Source: PFJX01 sp964440155 (GTDB lineage: Bacteria; Pseudomonadota; Gammaproteobacteria; Burkholderiales; Thiobacillaceae). From it: 5,392 nt of DNA. The first letter of the stretch is position 1. Every line of letters starts with the position of its first letter. Made by a program: the position numbers and the translations under genes. A model generated the notes under the pieces. That model was given only the letters and a program-made list of their open reading frames with translations, had not been told where the DNA came from and ran no database searches. The DNA lies in contig CAYTRH010000186.1 in assembly GCA_964440155.1 (NCBI GenBank), positions 1-5,392 on the forward strand, read 5' to 3'. Below are positions 1 to 5,392 of the stretch, piece by piece.

Positions 1-1731
1 GGCATCGGTGGCGAGGGCGGGAGCGCGCGGCGGCGCCGCCAGCATGCGCGCGCGACCGTCGCCATGGGCATAGCCGCCGGACGCGAACAGGCGTTGCGCG
101 CCCACCGTGCAGCCCTCGCGCAGCGGCCATTGCACCGGCGCCAGGCGGTCGTAACCGGCATCATCCAGCGCGGCCAGGGCGCCGATGTCGAACACCCGCC
201 GGCCGCCGTTCTCGAACGCCGACAGTGCCGCGTGTTCGCGCAGGATGTCGGCCGGGCCGCGATAGGCGAAAGCGTCGGTGTGACCCAGTCGGCGCCCCAC
301 TTCGGTGATCAGCCACCAGTCCGGGCGTGCCTCGCCGGGCGGCGGCCGAAACGCGCGCTGGCGCGAGATGCGCCGTTCGGAATTGGTCACCGTGCCATCC
401 TTCTCGCCCCAGGCCGCCGCCGGCAGCAGCACATGCGCGTGGCGCGCGGTGTCGGTGCGCGCGGTGACGTCGGAGACCACCAGGAACTCGCAGGCGCGCA
501 GAGCGGCCACCACCGCGTCCGCCTCCGGCAGGCTCACCGCCGGGTTGGTGGCCATGATCCACAACGCCTTCACGCGTCCGGCACGCACCGCCTGGAACAG
601 TTCCACCGCCTTCAGACCGGCGGCCTGCGCCATGGCGGGCGCGCGCCAGAAGCGCCCGACCCGCTCGACATTCTCGGGCGTGAACTCCATGTGCGCGGCG
701 AGCTGGTTGGCCAGGCCGCCGACCTCGCGCCCGCCCATGGCATTGGGCTGACCGGTGAGCGAGATCGGCGAGGCGCCGGGCAGGCCGACGCGGCCGGTGG
801 CGAGGTGCACGTTGACGATGGCGTTGACCTTGTCGACCCCGGAGGATGACTGGTTGATGCCCTGCGAGAACAGCGTGACGGTGCGCGGCGTGCGCGCGAA
901 CCAGTCGTAGAAGGTGGCCACGTCGTCCAGCGCCAGCGCGCACTGCTCCGCCACCCGCTCCATGCCCCGGCCGGCCACTTCGGCCAGCGCGGCGCCGAAG
1001 CCGCTGACACGGGTCTCCAGGTAACGCCAGTCGATGGCGTTGTCGCGGCGCAGATGGTCGAGCAGGCCATGGAACAGCCAGGTGTCGCTGCCCGGCGCGA
1101 GCGGCAGATGCAGATCGGCCAGCTCGGCGGTGGCGGTGCGGCGCGGATCGATCAGCACCACGCGCATCGCCGGCCGCGCCTGCTTCGCCGCCGCCAGGCG
1201 CTGGAACAGCACCGGATGCGTCCATGCCGCGTTGGAGCCGACCAGCACCACCAGATCGGCCAGTTCGACGTCTTCATAGCAGCCGGGCACCGCGTCGGCC
1301 CCGAAGGCGCGCTTGTGGCCGGCCACCGCCGAGGCCATGCACAGGCGCGAATTGGTGTCGATGTTGCCGCTGCCGATGAAGCCCTTCATCAGCTTGTTGG
1401 CGACGTAGTAATCCTCGGTGAGCAACTGGCCGGACACGTAGAACGCCACGGCCTGCGGACCGTGCGCGTCGATCACCGCGCGCAGGCGCCGCGCGACCGT
1501 GTCCAGGGCCGTGGCCAGCGGCGCATCGCGGCCGTCGACGCGGGCACCGGTGAGACGGTCGTCCAGGCCCAGGGTGTCGGCCAGCGCCGCGCCCTTGGAG
1601 CACAGGCGGCCCCGGTTGGCCGGGTGCTCCGGATCACCGCGCACCGCGTAGCCGTCGCCCACGCGCTCGACCAGCACGCCACAGCCGACGCCACAGTAAG
1701 GACAGGTGGTGCGGATGGGCACGGCGTTCAT
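1..1731 (-). CDS. nasA: Assimilatory nitrate reductase catalytic subunit, 3' end outside window
   Basis: Reduces nitrate to nitrite in the cytoplasm, the first step of nitrate assimilation, using a bis-MGD molybdenum cofactor and a [4Fe-4S] cluster. The frame opens with ATG at 1731 and stays open for 577 codons to base 1, so the C-terminal cofactor-binding part is missing. The N-terminus MNAVPIRTTCPYCGVGCGV carries the cluster ligands C10-x2-C13-x3-C17-x26-C44, followed by the conserved lysine K46. The Mo-ligand region NSRLCMASAV places the cysteine at C131. Further family blocks are GINQSSSGVDKVNAIVN and LTGQPNAMGGREVGGLANQL, typical of the NasA/NapA group. No twin-arginine signal is seen, which fits a cytoplasmic NasA rather than periplasmic NapA. 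A GGAG six bases before the ATG supports this start. It is the third gene after nirB and nirD, separated from nirD by 281 bases of repeat-rich DNA. Family assignment is firm. Whether it carries a C-terminal [2Fe-2S] domain cannot be seen. Confidence 0.95.
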   Translation of the reverse strand, partial: MNAVPIRTTCPYCGVGCGVLVERVGDGYAVRGDPEHPANRGRLCSKGAALADTLGLDDRLTGARVDGRDAPLATALDTVARRLRAVIDAHGPQAVAFYVSGQLLTEDYYVANKLMKGFIGSGNIDTNSRLCMASAVAGHKRAFGADAVPGCYEDVELADLVVLVGSNAAWTHPVLFQRLAAAKQARPAMRVVLIDPRRTATAELADLHLPLAPGSDTWLFHGLLDHLRRDNAIDWRYLETRVSGFGAALAEVAGRGMERVAEQCALALDDVATFYDWFARTPRTVTLFSQGINQSSSGVDKVNAIVNVHLATGRVGLPGASPISLTGQPNAMGGREVGGLANQLAAHMEFTPENVERVGRFWRAPAMAQAAGLKAVELFQAVRAGRVKALWIMATNPAVSLPEADAVVAALRACEFLVVSDVTARTDTARHAHVLLPAAAWGEKDGTVTNSERRISRQRAFRPPPGEARPDWWLITEVGRRLGHTDAFAYRGPADILREHAALSAFENGGRRVFDIGALAALDDAGYDRLAPVQWPLREGCTVGAQRLFASGGYAHGDGRARMLAAPPRAPALATDA

Positions 1732-1760
1732 GACCGGCTCCGGCCGCGGTCACGCCCAGG

Positions 1761-1830
1761 CCATCCAGCCGGCCGTGTCGCGCCGGCGAGTCCCCCGGGA
1801 TCGCCACGCTGCGCCCGTGCCGACGGCGTG
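1761..1830. repeat. REP-like element, partial copy
   Basis: Aligns without gaps to 1881-1950 at 53 of 70 positions by hand count, exactly 120 bases away. Shared blocks are ATCCAGCC near the left end, TCGCGCCGGCG at 1778-1788, CCCGGGATCGCC at 1794-1805 and GACGGCGT near the right end. The left outer arm found in the other copy (1852-1880) has no clear counterpart here, so this copy appears truncated or more decayed. Confidence 0.65.
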
Positions 1831-1851
1831 CCTGAGCACACCCTGCCACCA

Positions 1852-1950
1852 CCGTCATTGCGAGGCGCGCAGCGCCGCGGCAATCCAGCCGCACGCGTCG
1901 CGCCGGCGCACATCCCGGGATCGCCGCGCTGTGCTTGCGGTGACGGCGTC
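1852..1950. repeat. REP-like palindromic element, fuller copy
   Basis: An imperfect inverted repeat. The left arm, 1852-1887, starts CCGTCATTGCGAGG and ends GGCAATCCAG. The right arm, about 1914-1946, starts CCCGGGATCGCC and ends GTGACGG. The outer ends CCGTCA and TGACGG are exact reverse complements. Between the arms is the perfect palindrome GCGCCGGCGC at 1900-1909. The pattern CATTGCGAG...GGCAATCCAG is a familiar motif of dispersed intergenic repeats in high-GC Proteobacteria, and its translation gives the typical LPRRCAPRNDG spurious peptide on the minus strand. In mRNA it could fold between nirD and nasA and affect stability or termination. That role is inferred. Confidence 0.7.
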
Positions 1951-2012
1951 GTCGGGCGCGCGCGTGGTTGGGGGGCCAGGCGTGTGTCGGCAAAGCGCAT
2001 GGCGAACGGCCC

Positions 2013-2351
2013 TCAAGCGTCGACGCAGTCAGCCATCGGCGTCAGCGACAGACTGACCCGACCGTCGCTCAGGCGTACCGGGAAGCGCGCGGCGCAGCCG
2101 ACGTCGGGGGCGATGGCCAGGCCGGTGTCCAGCGCGATCTTCCAGTCGTGCAGCGGACAGGCGACGCGTTTGCCGTGCACGATGCCCTGCGACAGCGGTC
2201 CGCCCTTGTGCGGGCAGCGGTCGAGCAGGGCGAACAGCTCGTCGTCGAGGGTGCGGAACAGGGCGATGTCGCCCGCCGGCGTGGTGACGACGCGCGCGCC
2301 CTGGCGGGGGATGTCGTCGAGATGGGCGATGTCGATCCAGTCGGTGGTCAT
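2013..2351 (-). CDS. nirD: Nitrite reductase small subunit, Rieske type
   Basis: Small subunit of cytoplasmic NAD(P)H-dependent nitrite reductase, the partner of NirB in reducing nitrite to ammonium. The product is 112 residues, the usual NirD size. It starts MTTDWIDIAHLDDIP, and a GAGGAG seven bases upstream of the ATG at 2351 decides the start; the longer open frame upstream only shadows nirB. It has a Rieske-like fold with both ligand pairs intact: C46-x-H48 in DRCPHKGGPLSQG and C65-x2-H68 in VACPLHDWKIAL. Enterobacterial NirD has lost these ligands, so this protein belongs to the [2Fe-2S]-competent, assimilatory (NasE-like) branch. It begins 28 bases after the nirB stop and is surely cotranscribed with it. 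Identification is strong. Actual cluster occupancy is inferred from the ligands. Confidence 0.95.
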   Translation of the reverse strand: MTTDWIDIAHLDDIPRQGARVVTTPAGDIALFRTLDDELFALLDRCPHKGGPLSQGIVHGKRVACPLHDWKIALDTGLAIAPDVGCAARFPVRLSDGRVSLSLTPMADCVDA

Positions 2352-2379
2352 GGCGTGGCTCCTCGGTGTACGCGGTGCA

Positions 2380-4872
2380 TCAGACGGCGGCACTCGGCTC
2401 GGGCTGCGGGTGGGAACGTTCGACGCGGTCGGACGGCAGCCGCAGCGGCGCGTACTCGCGCGCATCCGGTTGCTGCCACGGGTCGATCTGCGCGTACTGC
2501 TGCGACACGCGGAAGCGTTCGGCCAGCGCCGCCCGGCTGGCGGCGTCGTCGACCACGCGCGCCTTGACGTGCGCCAGTCCGACCCGCTCCACCCAAGGCG
2601 CGGTACGTTCCAGATAATGCCCTTCCTCGCGGTAGAGCTGGATGAACGCGGCGCAGTACTCGAGCACCTGCGCCTCGGTCTCCACCTTGGCGAGCAGGTC
2701 GGTGACGCGCACCTTGATGCCGCCGTTGCCGCCGACGTGCAGCTCGTAGCCCGATTCCACACACACCACGCCGAAGTCCTTGATGGTGGCCTCGGCACAA
2801 TTCCTCGGGCAGCCGGACACCGCCAGCTTGAACTTGTGCGGCATCCACGAACCCCAGGTCATGTGCTCCAGCTTGACGCCCAGAGCGGTGGAATCCTGCG
2901 TGCCGAAGCGGCACCACTGGCTGCCGACGCAGGTCTTCACGGTGCGCAGCGCCTTGCCGTAGGCGTGGCCGGAGACGAAGCCGGCGGCGCCCAGATCGCG
3001 CCACACCGCCGGCAGATCCTCCTTGCGCACGCCGAACAGGTCGATGCGCTGGCCGCCGGTGAGCTTGATCTCCGCCACCGCGAATTTCTCGGCGACGTCG
3101 GCGATGGCGCGCAGCTCGCGCGGGTTGGTCAGCCCGCCCCACGTGCGCGCCACCACCGAGAAGCTGCCGTCCTTCTGGATGTTGCCGTGCGCGCGCTCGT
3201 CGATGAAGCGCGATTGCGCATCGTCGCGGTATTCGCCCGGCCAGGCGCACAGCAGGTAATAGTTCAGCGCCGGACGGCATTTATTGCAGCCGTCCGCGGT
3301 CTTCCAGTCGAGTGCGCGCATGGTCTGCGCCAGCGATTTCAGCCCGCGTTCGACGATGGCGGCGCGGATTTCGTCGTGCGTGTGCTCGGTGCAGCCGCAC
3401 AGCGGCTTCTTCGACGGCGCCGTGGAGTAATCGCCGCCGACCGTGGCGGCCAGCAGCGTCTCCACCAGACCGGTGCACGAGCCGCAGGACGACGACGCCT
3501 TGGTGTGCGCGCGTACCTCGTCCAGCGTGAACAGCTTGTTGGCGCGGATGCTGGCGACGATGTCGCCCTTGCATACGCCGTTGCAGCCGCAGATCTCGGC
3601 GCTGTCGGGCAGCGACAGCACGCGCGTCTTCTCGTCGCCGCCGCCGGCGCCGGAATCGCCGATGTGGTGGCGGCCAAACAGCAGCTTGTCGCGGAAATCG
3701 GACACATCCGTGCCGTCGCGCATCAGCTCGAAATACCAGGCGCCGTCCAGGGTGTCGCCATACAGGCAGGCGCCGGCCAGCTTGTTGTCCTTGAGCACCA
3801 GTTTCTTGTACGCGCCGCGGCCGGCATCCTGGAACACGATCTGCTCGTAGCCCTCGCCGCCCATGAAGTTGCCGGCGGAGAACAGGTCGATGCCGGTGAC
3901 CTTGAGCTTGGTCGAGGTCATCGAACCCTGGTAGCGCGCCACGCCATGCTGCGCCAGGTGGTTGGCGCAGGCCTTGGCCTGTTCGAACAGCGGTGCCACC
4001 AGGCCGTAGGCGACGCCACGATGGTTGACGCACTCACCCACCGCGTAGATGCGCGGGTCGTAGGTCTGCAACGTGTCATCGACCACGATGCCGCGCTCGC
4101 AGCGCAGGCCGGCGGCCTCCGCCAGCGCGGTGTTGGGCCGGATGCCGACGGCCATCACCACCAGATCGGCGGGAATCTCGTCGCCGTCCTTGAAACGCAC
4201 TGCGCCGACGCGCGTGCCGTCAGCCGCCGGCAGCAGTTCCGCCGTCTGCCGGCCGAGCAGGAAGTTCAGCCCCTTGGCCTCCAGGTTGCGCTGCAACAGG
4301 CGCGCCGCCGGCTCGTCCAGTTGCCGTTCCAGCAGCCAGTCGCCCAGGTGTACGACGCTGACCTCCATGCCGCGTGCCTTGAGGCCGTTGGCCGCCTCCA
4401 GTCCGAGCAGGCCGCCGCCGATCACCACCGCGTGGCGGTACCGGCCGGCGGCGTCGATCATGGTCTCGACATCGGCGATGTCGCGAAAACCGATCACGCC
4501 GGCCAGGTCGGCGCCGGGCACCGGCAGCATGAACGGCTTGGAGCCGGTGGCCAGCAGCAGGCGGTCATAGTCCGCGCGGGTGCCGTCCTCGGCCTCGACG
4601 TAACGGCGCGCGCGGTCGATCCGCACCACGCGCTTGCCGGCGTGCAGCACGATGCCGTTGGCCGTATACCAGTCGAGCGGATTGAGCACGATCTGCTCCA
4701 CCCGCTGTTCGCCGGCCAGCACCGGCGACAGCATGATGCGGTTGTAGTTGGGGTGCGGCTCGTCGCCGAACACCGTGATGTCGTACAGATCGGGGGCCGC
4801 CTTGAGCAGCTCCTCCACAACCCGGACCCCGGCCATGCCGTTGCCCACCAGAACCAGTTTCATGCGTGTCAT
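2380..4872 (-). CDS. nirB: Nitrite reductase [NAD(P)H] large subunit
   Basis: Catalyses six-electron reduction of nitrite to ammonium with NAD(P)H in the cytoplasm. The product is 830 residues, close to the roughly 850 of E. coli NirB. The FAD site is VGNGMAG at 9-15 and the NAD(P)H site is VVIGGGLLGLEAANGL at 149-164. The first BFD-like [2Fe-2S] motif is C428-x-C430...C463-x2-C466, and a second cysteine set of the same spacing is C492-x-C494...C529-x2-C532. The siroheme/[4Fe-4S] ligands are C648-x5-C654 and C688-x3-C692 (TCVGSQWC, SGCPRNC). All expected cofactor residues are present. The start MTRMKLVLVGNGMAG at 4872 is preferred because GAGG lies seven bases upstream. The next ATG at 4863 has poor spacing, and the farther ATG at 4944 would begin inside the leader terminator. 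It is the first gene of nirB-nirD-nasA and is probably controlled by the NtrC/sigma-54 promoter and leader attenuator upstream. Confidence 0.97.
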   Translation of the reverse strand: MTRMKLVLVGNGMAGVRVVEELLKAAPDLYDITVFGDEPHPNYNRIMLSPVLAGEQRVEQIVLNPLDWYTANGIVLHAGKRVVRIDRARRYVEAEDGTRADYDRLLLATGSKPFMLPVPGADLAGVIGFRDIADVETMIDAAGRYRHAVVIGGGLLGLEAANGLKARGMEVSVVHLGDWLLERQLDEPAARLLQRNLEAKGLNFLLGRQTAELLPAADGTRVGAVRFKDGDEIPADLVVMAVGIRPNTALAEAAGLRCERGIVVDDTLQTYDPRIYAVGECVNHRGVAYGLVAPLFEQAKACANHLAQHGVARYQGSMTSTKLKVTGIDLFSAGNFMGGEGYEQIVFQDAGRGAYKKLVLKDNKLAGACLYGDTLDGAWYFELMRDGTDVSDFRDKLLFGRHHIGDSGAGGGDEKTRVLSLPDSAEICGCNGVCKGDIVASIRANKLFTLDEVRAHTKASSSCGSCTGLVETLLAATVGGDYSTAPSKKPLCGCTEHTHDEIRAAIVERGLKSLAQTMRALDWKTADGCNKCRPALNYYLLCAWPGEYRDDAQSRFIDERAHGNIQKDGSFSVVARTWGGLTNPRELRAIADVAEKFAVAEIKLTGGQRIDLFGVRKEDLPAVWRDLGAAGFVSGHAYGKALRTVKTCVGSQWCRFGTQDSTALGVKLEHMTWGSWMPHKFKLAVSGCPRNCAEATIKDFGVVCVESGYELHVGGNGGIKVRVTDLLAKVETEAQVLEYCAAFIQLYREEGHYLERTAPWVERVGLAHVKARVVDDAASRAALAERFRVSQQYAQIDPWQQPDAREYAPLRLPSDRVERSHPQPEPSAAV

Positions 4873-4879
4873 GCCAGTG

Positions 4880-4883
4880 CCTC
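4880..4883 (-). promoter_or_regulatory. Ribosome binding site of nirB
   Basis: GAGG on the minus strand, seven bases before the ATG at 4872. It sets the nirB start against the in-frame ATGs at 4863 (16 bases away) and 4944 (upstream of it). Confidence 0.7.
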
Positions 4884-4896
4884 GATGCAAGGGGCG

Positions 4897-4937
4897 AAAA
4901 AAAACGGCGGCCGCCCTGATAGGGGAGCGGACGCCGT
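4897..4937 (-). terminator. Intrinsic terminator in the nirB leader (attenuator)
   Basis: On the minus strand, ACGGCG (4937-4932) pairs perfectly with CGCCGT (4909-4904). After a single mismatch the stem continues with CCGCUC against GGGCGG (one G-U pair), closing a loop of about eight bases. Eight U (4904-4897) follow at once. This is a textbook Rho-independent terminator. It lies downstream of the nirB promoter and 24 bases before the nirB start codon, so it must be bypassed for nirB to be expressed. The same architecture is known in the Klebsiella nasF leader and in NasT-controlled nitrate operons. It would also stop read-through from the upstream rlmL-like gene. The terminator is seen directly; the attenuation role is inferred from position. 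Confidence 0.88.
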
Positions 4938-4966
4938 TGTCCAAGATCGCTTAGGCGAGGAAGCCT
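4929..4966 (-). promoter_or_regulatory. Candidate ANTAR-type antiterminator hairpins
   Basis: Two small hairpins with 4-bp stems and six-base loops lie 10 bases apart in the leader RNA. The first (4966-4953) is AGGC, loop UUCCUC, GCCU. The second (4942-4929) is GGAC, loop AACGGC, GUCC. The second loop has A at position 1 and G at position 4, as described for ANTAR-protein (NasR/NasT) targets; the first does not. The second hairpin uses bases 4937-4929, which form the 5' arm of the terminator, so the two structures exclude each other. Binding of an ANTAR regulator to the hairpins would release nirB transcription. No such regulator gene is in the window. The structures are visible, but their recognition is inference. 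Confidence 0.55.
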
Positions 4967-4978
4967 GACCAGGTCAAA

Positions 4979-4993
4979 GCAAGGGACGTGCCA
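4979..4993 (-). promoter_or_regulatory. Sigma-54 (-24/-12) promoter of nirB
   Basis: TGGCACGTCCCTTGC on the minus strand, followed by T, matches the RpoN consensus TGGCACG-N4-TTGC(A/T) at every defined position with the required spacing. Transcription should start near 4967, giving a leader of about 95 nt before nirB. The enhancer-like NtrC dyad and the IHF-like site upstream complete the usual layout of such promoters. Confidence 0.92.
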
Positions 4994-5010
4994 TGCATCG
5001 AATACAGGCG

Positions 5011-5023
5011 AATCAGCCGCTTC
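5011..5023 (+). promoter_or_regulatory. Possible IHF binding site
   Basis: AATCAGCCGCTTC on the plus strand fits the IHF core WATCAR-N4-TTR at all defined positions but the last. It is centred about 50 bases upstream of the predicted start, between the NtrC dyad and the sigma-54 promoter, where IHF normally bends DNA to bring the activator to the polymerase. The consensus is loose, so this rests largely on position. Confidence 0.4.
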
Positions 5024-5042
5024 GCGCCGGGTGCGGGTGGTC

Positions 5043-5063
5043 TGTGCACCGTTGCGGTGCACA
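5043..5063. promoter_or_regulatory. NtrC (NRI) binding site
   Basis: A perfect dyad with 9-bp arms, TGTGCACCG and CGGTGCACA, around a 3-base centre. Its core TGCACC-N5-GGTGCA (5045-5061) equals the NtrC half-site consensus with the correct 17-bp length. It is centred about 86 bases upstream of the predicted sigma-54 start, a normal enhancer distance. Only one strong site is visible, whereas many NtrC promoters have a pair; a GCACC at 5074-5078 (minus strand) could be part of a weak second one. In RNA the dyad could also form a hairpin after the rlmL-like gene. Confidence 0.85.
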
Positions 5064-5077
5064 CGGCGGGGGCGGTG

Positions 5078-5089
5078 CCCGATATCGGG
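5078..5089. repeat. 12-bp palindrome after the rlmL-like stop codon
   Basis: CCCGATATCGGG is a perfect palindrome that directly abuts the stop codon at 5090-5092. No U-run follows on either strand, so it is not an intrinsic terminator. It could be an operator or chance. Confidence 0.4.
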
Positions 5090-5392
5090 TCAGCGCTCGC
5101 CGTGCCGGTGGCTGCCGGCGATCACGCGGTATTGCAGCAGGCGGCACTCCAGCGGACCGTTGAACAGCGGAATGCGGCGCGCGGCCTGCAAGCCGATGCG
5201 CTTGGGCAGTTCCGGGTCGGCCGACAGCAGCCAGGCGGTCCAGCCGGGGAAATGCTGCTTGAGGTTGTCGCCCAGCGCCCGGTAGAACGCCGGCAGATCG
5301 GTATCGGCGGCCGTATCGGCCATGGCCCGCGCCCCTTCGGCATCGTCCGCTGGGACGGCACGAATTTCTGGCCCGTGCAGGGCACACCTACG
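5090..5392 (-). CDS. rlmL: RlmL-like 23S rRNA m2G2445 methyltransferase, C-terminal part
   Basis: The last 75 or so residues match the C-terminus of THUMP-domain class I SAM-dependent RNA methyltransferases: DLPAFYRALGDNLKQ, FPGWTAWLLSADPELPK, IGLQAARRIPLFNGPLECRL, then a short tail ending at TGA 5090. The protein ends here without the RlmK half found fused in enterics, as in many beta- and some gammaproteobacteria. RlmL methylates N2 of G2445 in 23S rRNA. The frame is open to the right edge, but the 23 residues encoded by 5324-5392 show no NPPYG catalytic motif, which family members carry only about 6-10 residues before the FYRALGD helix, and their codons are less GC-rich at position 3. The homologous part seems to begin near the ATG at 5323, which has AGGGG upstream. 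It may thus be a truncated remnant, a rearrangement product or a sequence-end artefact rather than an intact gene. Confidence 0.65.
   Translation of the reverse strand, partial: RRCALHGPEIRAVPADDAEGARAMADTAADTDLPAFYRALGDNLKQHFPGWTAWLLSADPELPKRIGLQAARRIPLFNGPLECRLLQYRVIAGSHRHGER

Larger units (their letters stand above)
1732..2012. other. nirD-nasA spacer, repeat-rich
   Basis: This 281-base gap inside the operon is unusually long beside the 28-base nirB-nirD gap. It contains two related copies of a REP-like element on a 120-base period, described separately. No promoter of sigma-70 or sigma-54 type and no hairpin followed by a U-run was recognised on the minus strand. nasA is therefore probably transcribed by read-through from nirBD. 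A minus-strand frame from ATG at 2000 to TGA at 1728 fills it, but its product has the composition of translated repeat DNA. Confidence 0.6.

Noticed and set aside
64..849. Plus-strand 261-codon frame opposite nasA
   Set aside because: Shadow of nasA; the product has only Arg/Ala/Gly-rich low-information sequence.
161..1225. Minus-strand 354-codon frame overlapping nasA in another frame
   Set aside because: The nasA frame carries all the family motifs; this one is arginine- and alanine-rich shadow sequence.
1852..1946. Intrinsic terminator between nirD and nasA
   Set aside because: The inverted repeat is imperfect and no U-run follows on the minus strand.
1761..1950. CRISPR array
   Set aside because: Only two diverged copies with no short, uniform spacers.
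2352..2798. Extended NirD reading from ATG 2798
   Set aside because: Overlaps the 3' end of nirB out of frame; the NirD family begins at MTTDW with a good GAGGAG upstream.
4873..4944. Upstream start of nirB at ATG 4944, adding 24 residues
   Set aside because: The extra codons span the leader terminator hairpin and U-run. The GAGG at 4880-4883 and the family N-terminus support 4872.
1054..4968. Very long plus-strand open frame (1304 codons) antisense to nirB, nirD and part of nasA
   Set aside because: It runs opposite three clearly identified genes and the repeat spacer, and has no recognisable domain. Long antisense frames are expected opposite GC-rich coding DNA.
5031..5285. Plus-strand 84-codon frame at the right side
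   Set aside because: Runs antisense to the rlmL-like C-terminus and across the NtrC site; no recognisable features.

Overview
High-GC chromosomal segment (GC-rich third codon positions throughout), most likely from a beta- or gammaproteobacterium. The reasons are the gene content (nirB-nirD-nasA assimilatory nitrate operon, stand-alone RlmL-type C-terminus), an enteric/pseudomonad-style NtrC/sigma-54 promoter, and interspersed palindromic repeats of the REP type. The genus cannot be fixed from the sequence.

All recognisable genes read on the minus strand, so the biological order runs from right to left. At the right edge (5090-5392) is the 3' end of an RlmL-like 23S rRNA methyltransferase gene. 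Its conserved C-terminus is clear, but the sequence just upstream does not look like the rest of the family. Next comes a 217-base control region (4873-5089). In transcription order it holds a 12-bp palindrome, a perfect NtrC-type dyad, an IHF-like site, a perfect -24/-12 sigma-54 promoter, and a leader of about 95 nt. The leader has two small six-nucleotide-loop hairpins, and the second is mutually exclusive with a strong intrinsic terminator (hairpin plus eight U) just before nirB.

Then follow nirB (2380-4872, siroheme NAD(P)H-nitrite reductase large subunit), nirD (2013-2351, Rieske-type small subunit), a 281-base spacer with REP-like repeat copies (1732-2012), and nasA (1731 to the left edge, catalytic subunit of assimilatory nitrate reductase, 577 residues present, 3' end missing).

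Together the genes form a cytoplasmic nitrate-to-ammonium pathway: NasA reduces nitrate to nitrite, and NirBD reduces nitrite to ammonium. The control region suggests two layers. General nitrogen limitation would act through NtrC and sigma-54 at initiation. A second signal, by analogy with NasR/NasT (ANTAR proteins) a nitrate/nitrite signal, would act by antitermination in the leader. Nothing here looks like a wholly new system. The most rewarding parts are the compact regulatory region, the repeat-filled nirD-nasA spacer with a reading frame that bridges the two genes, and the abnormal 5' side of the rlmL fragment.
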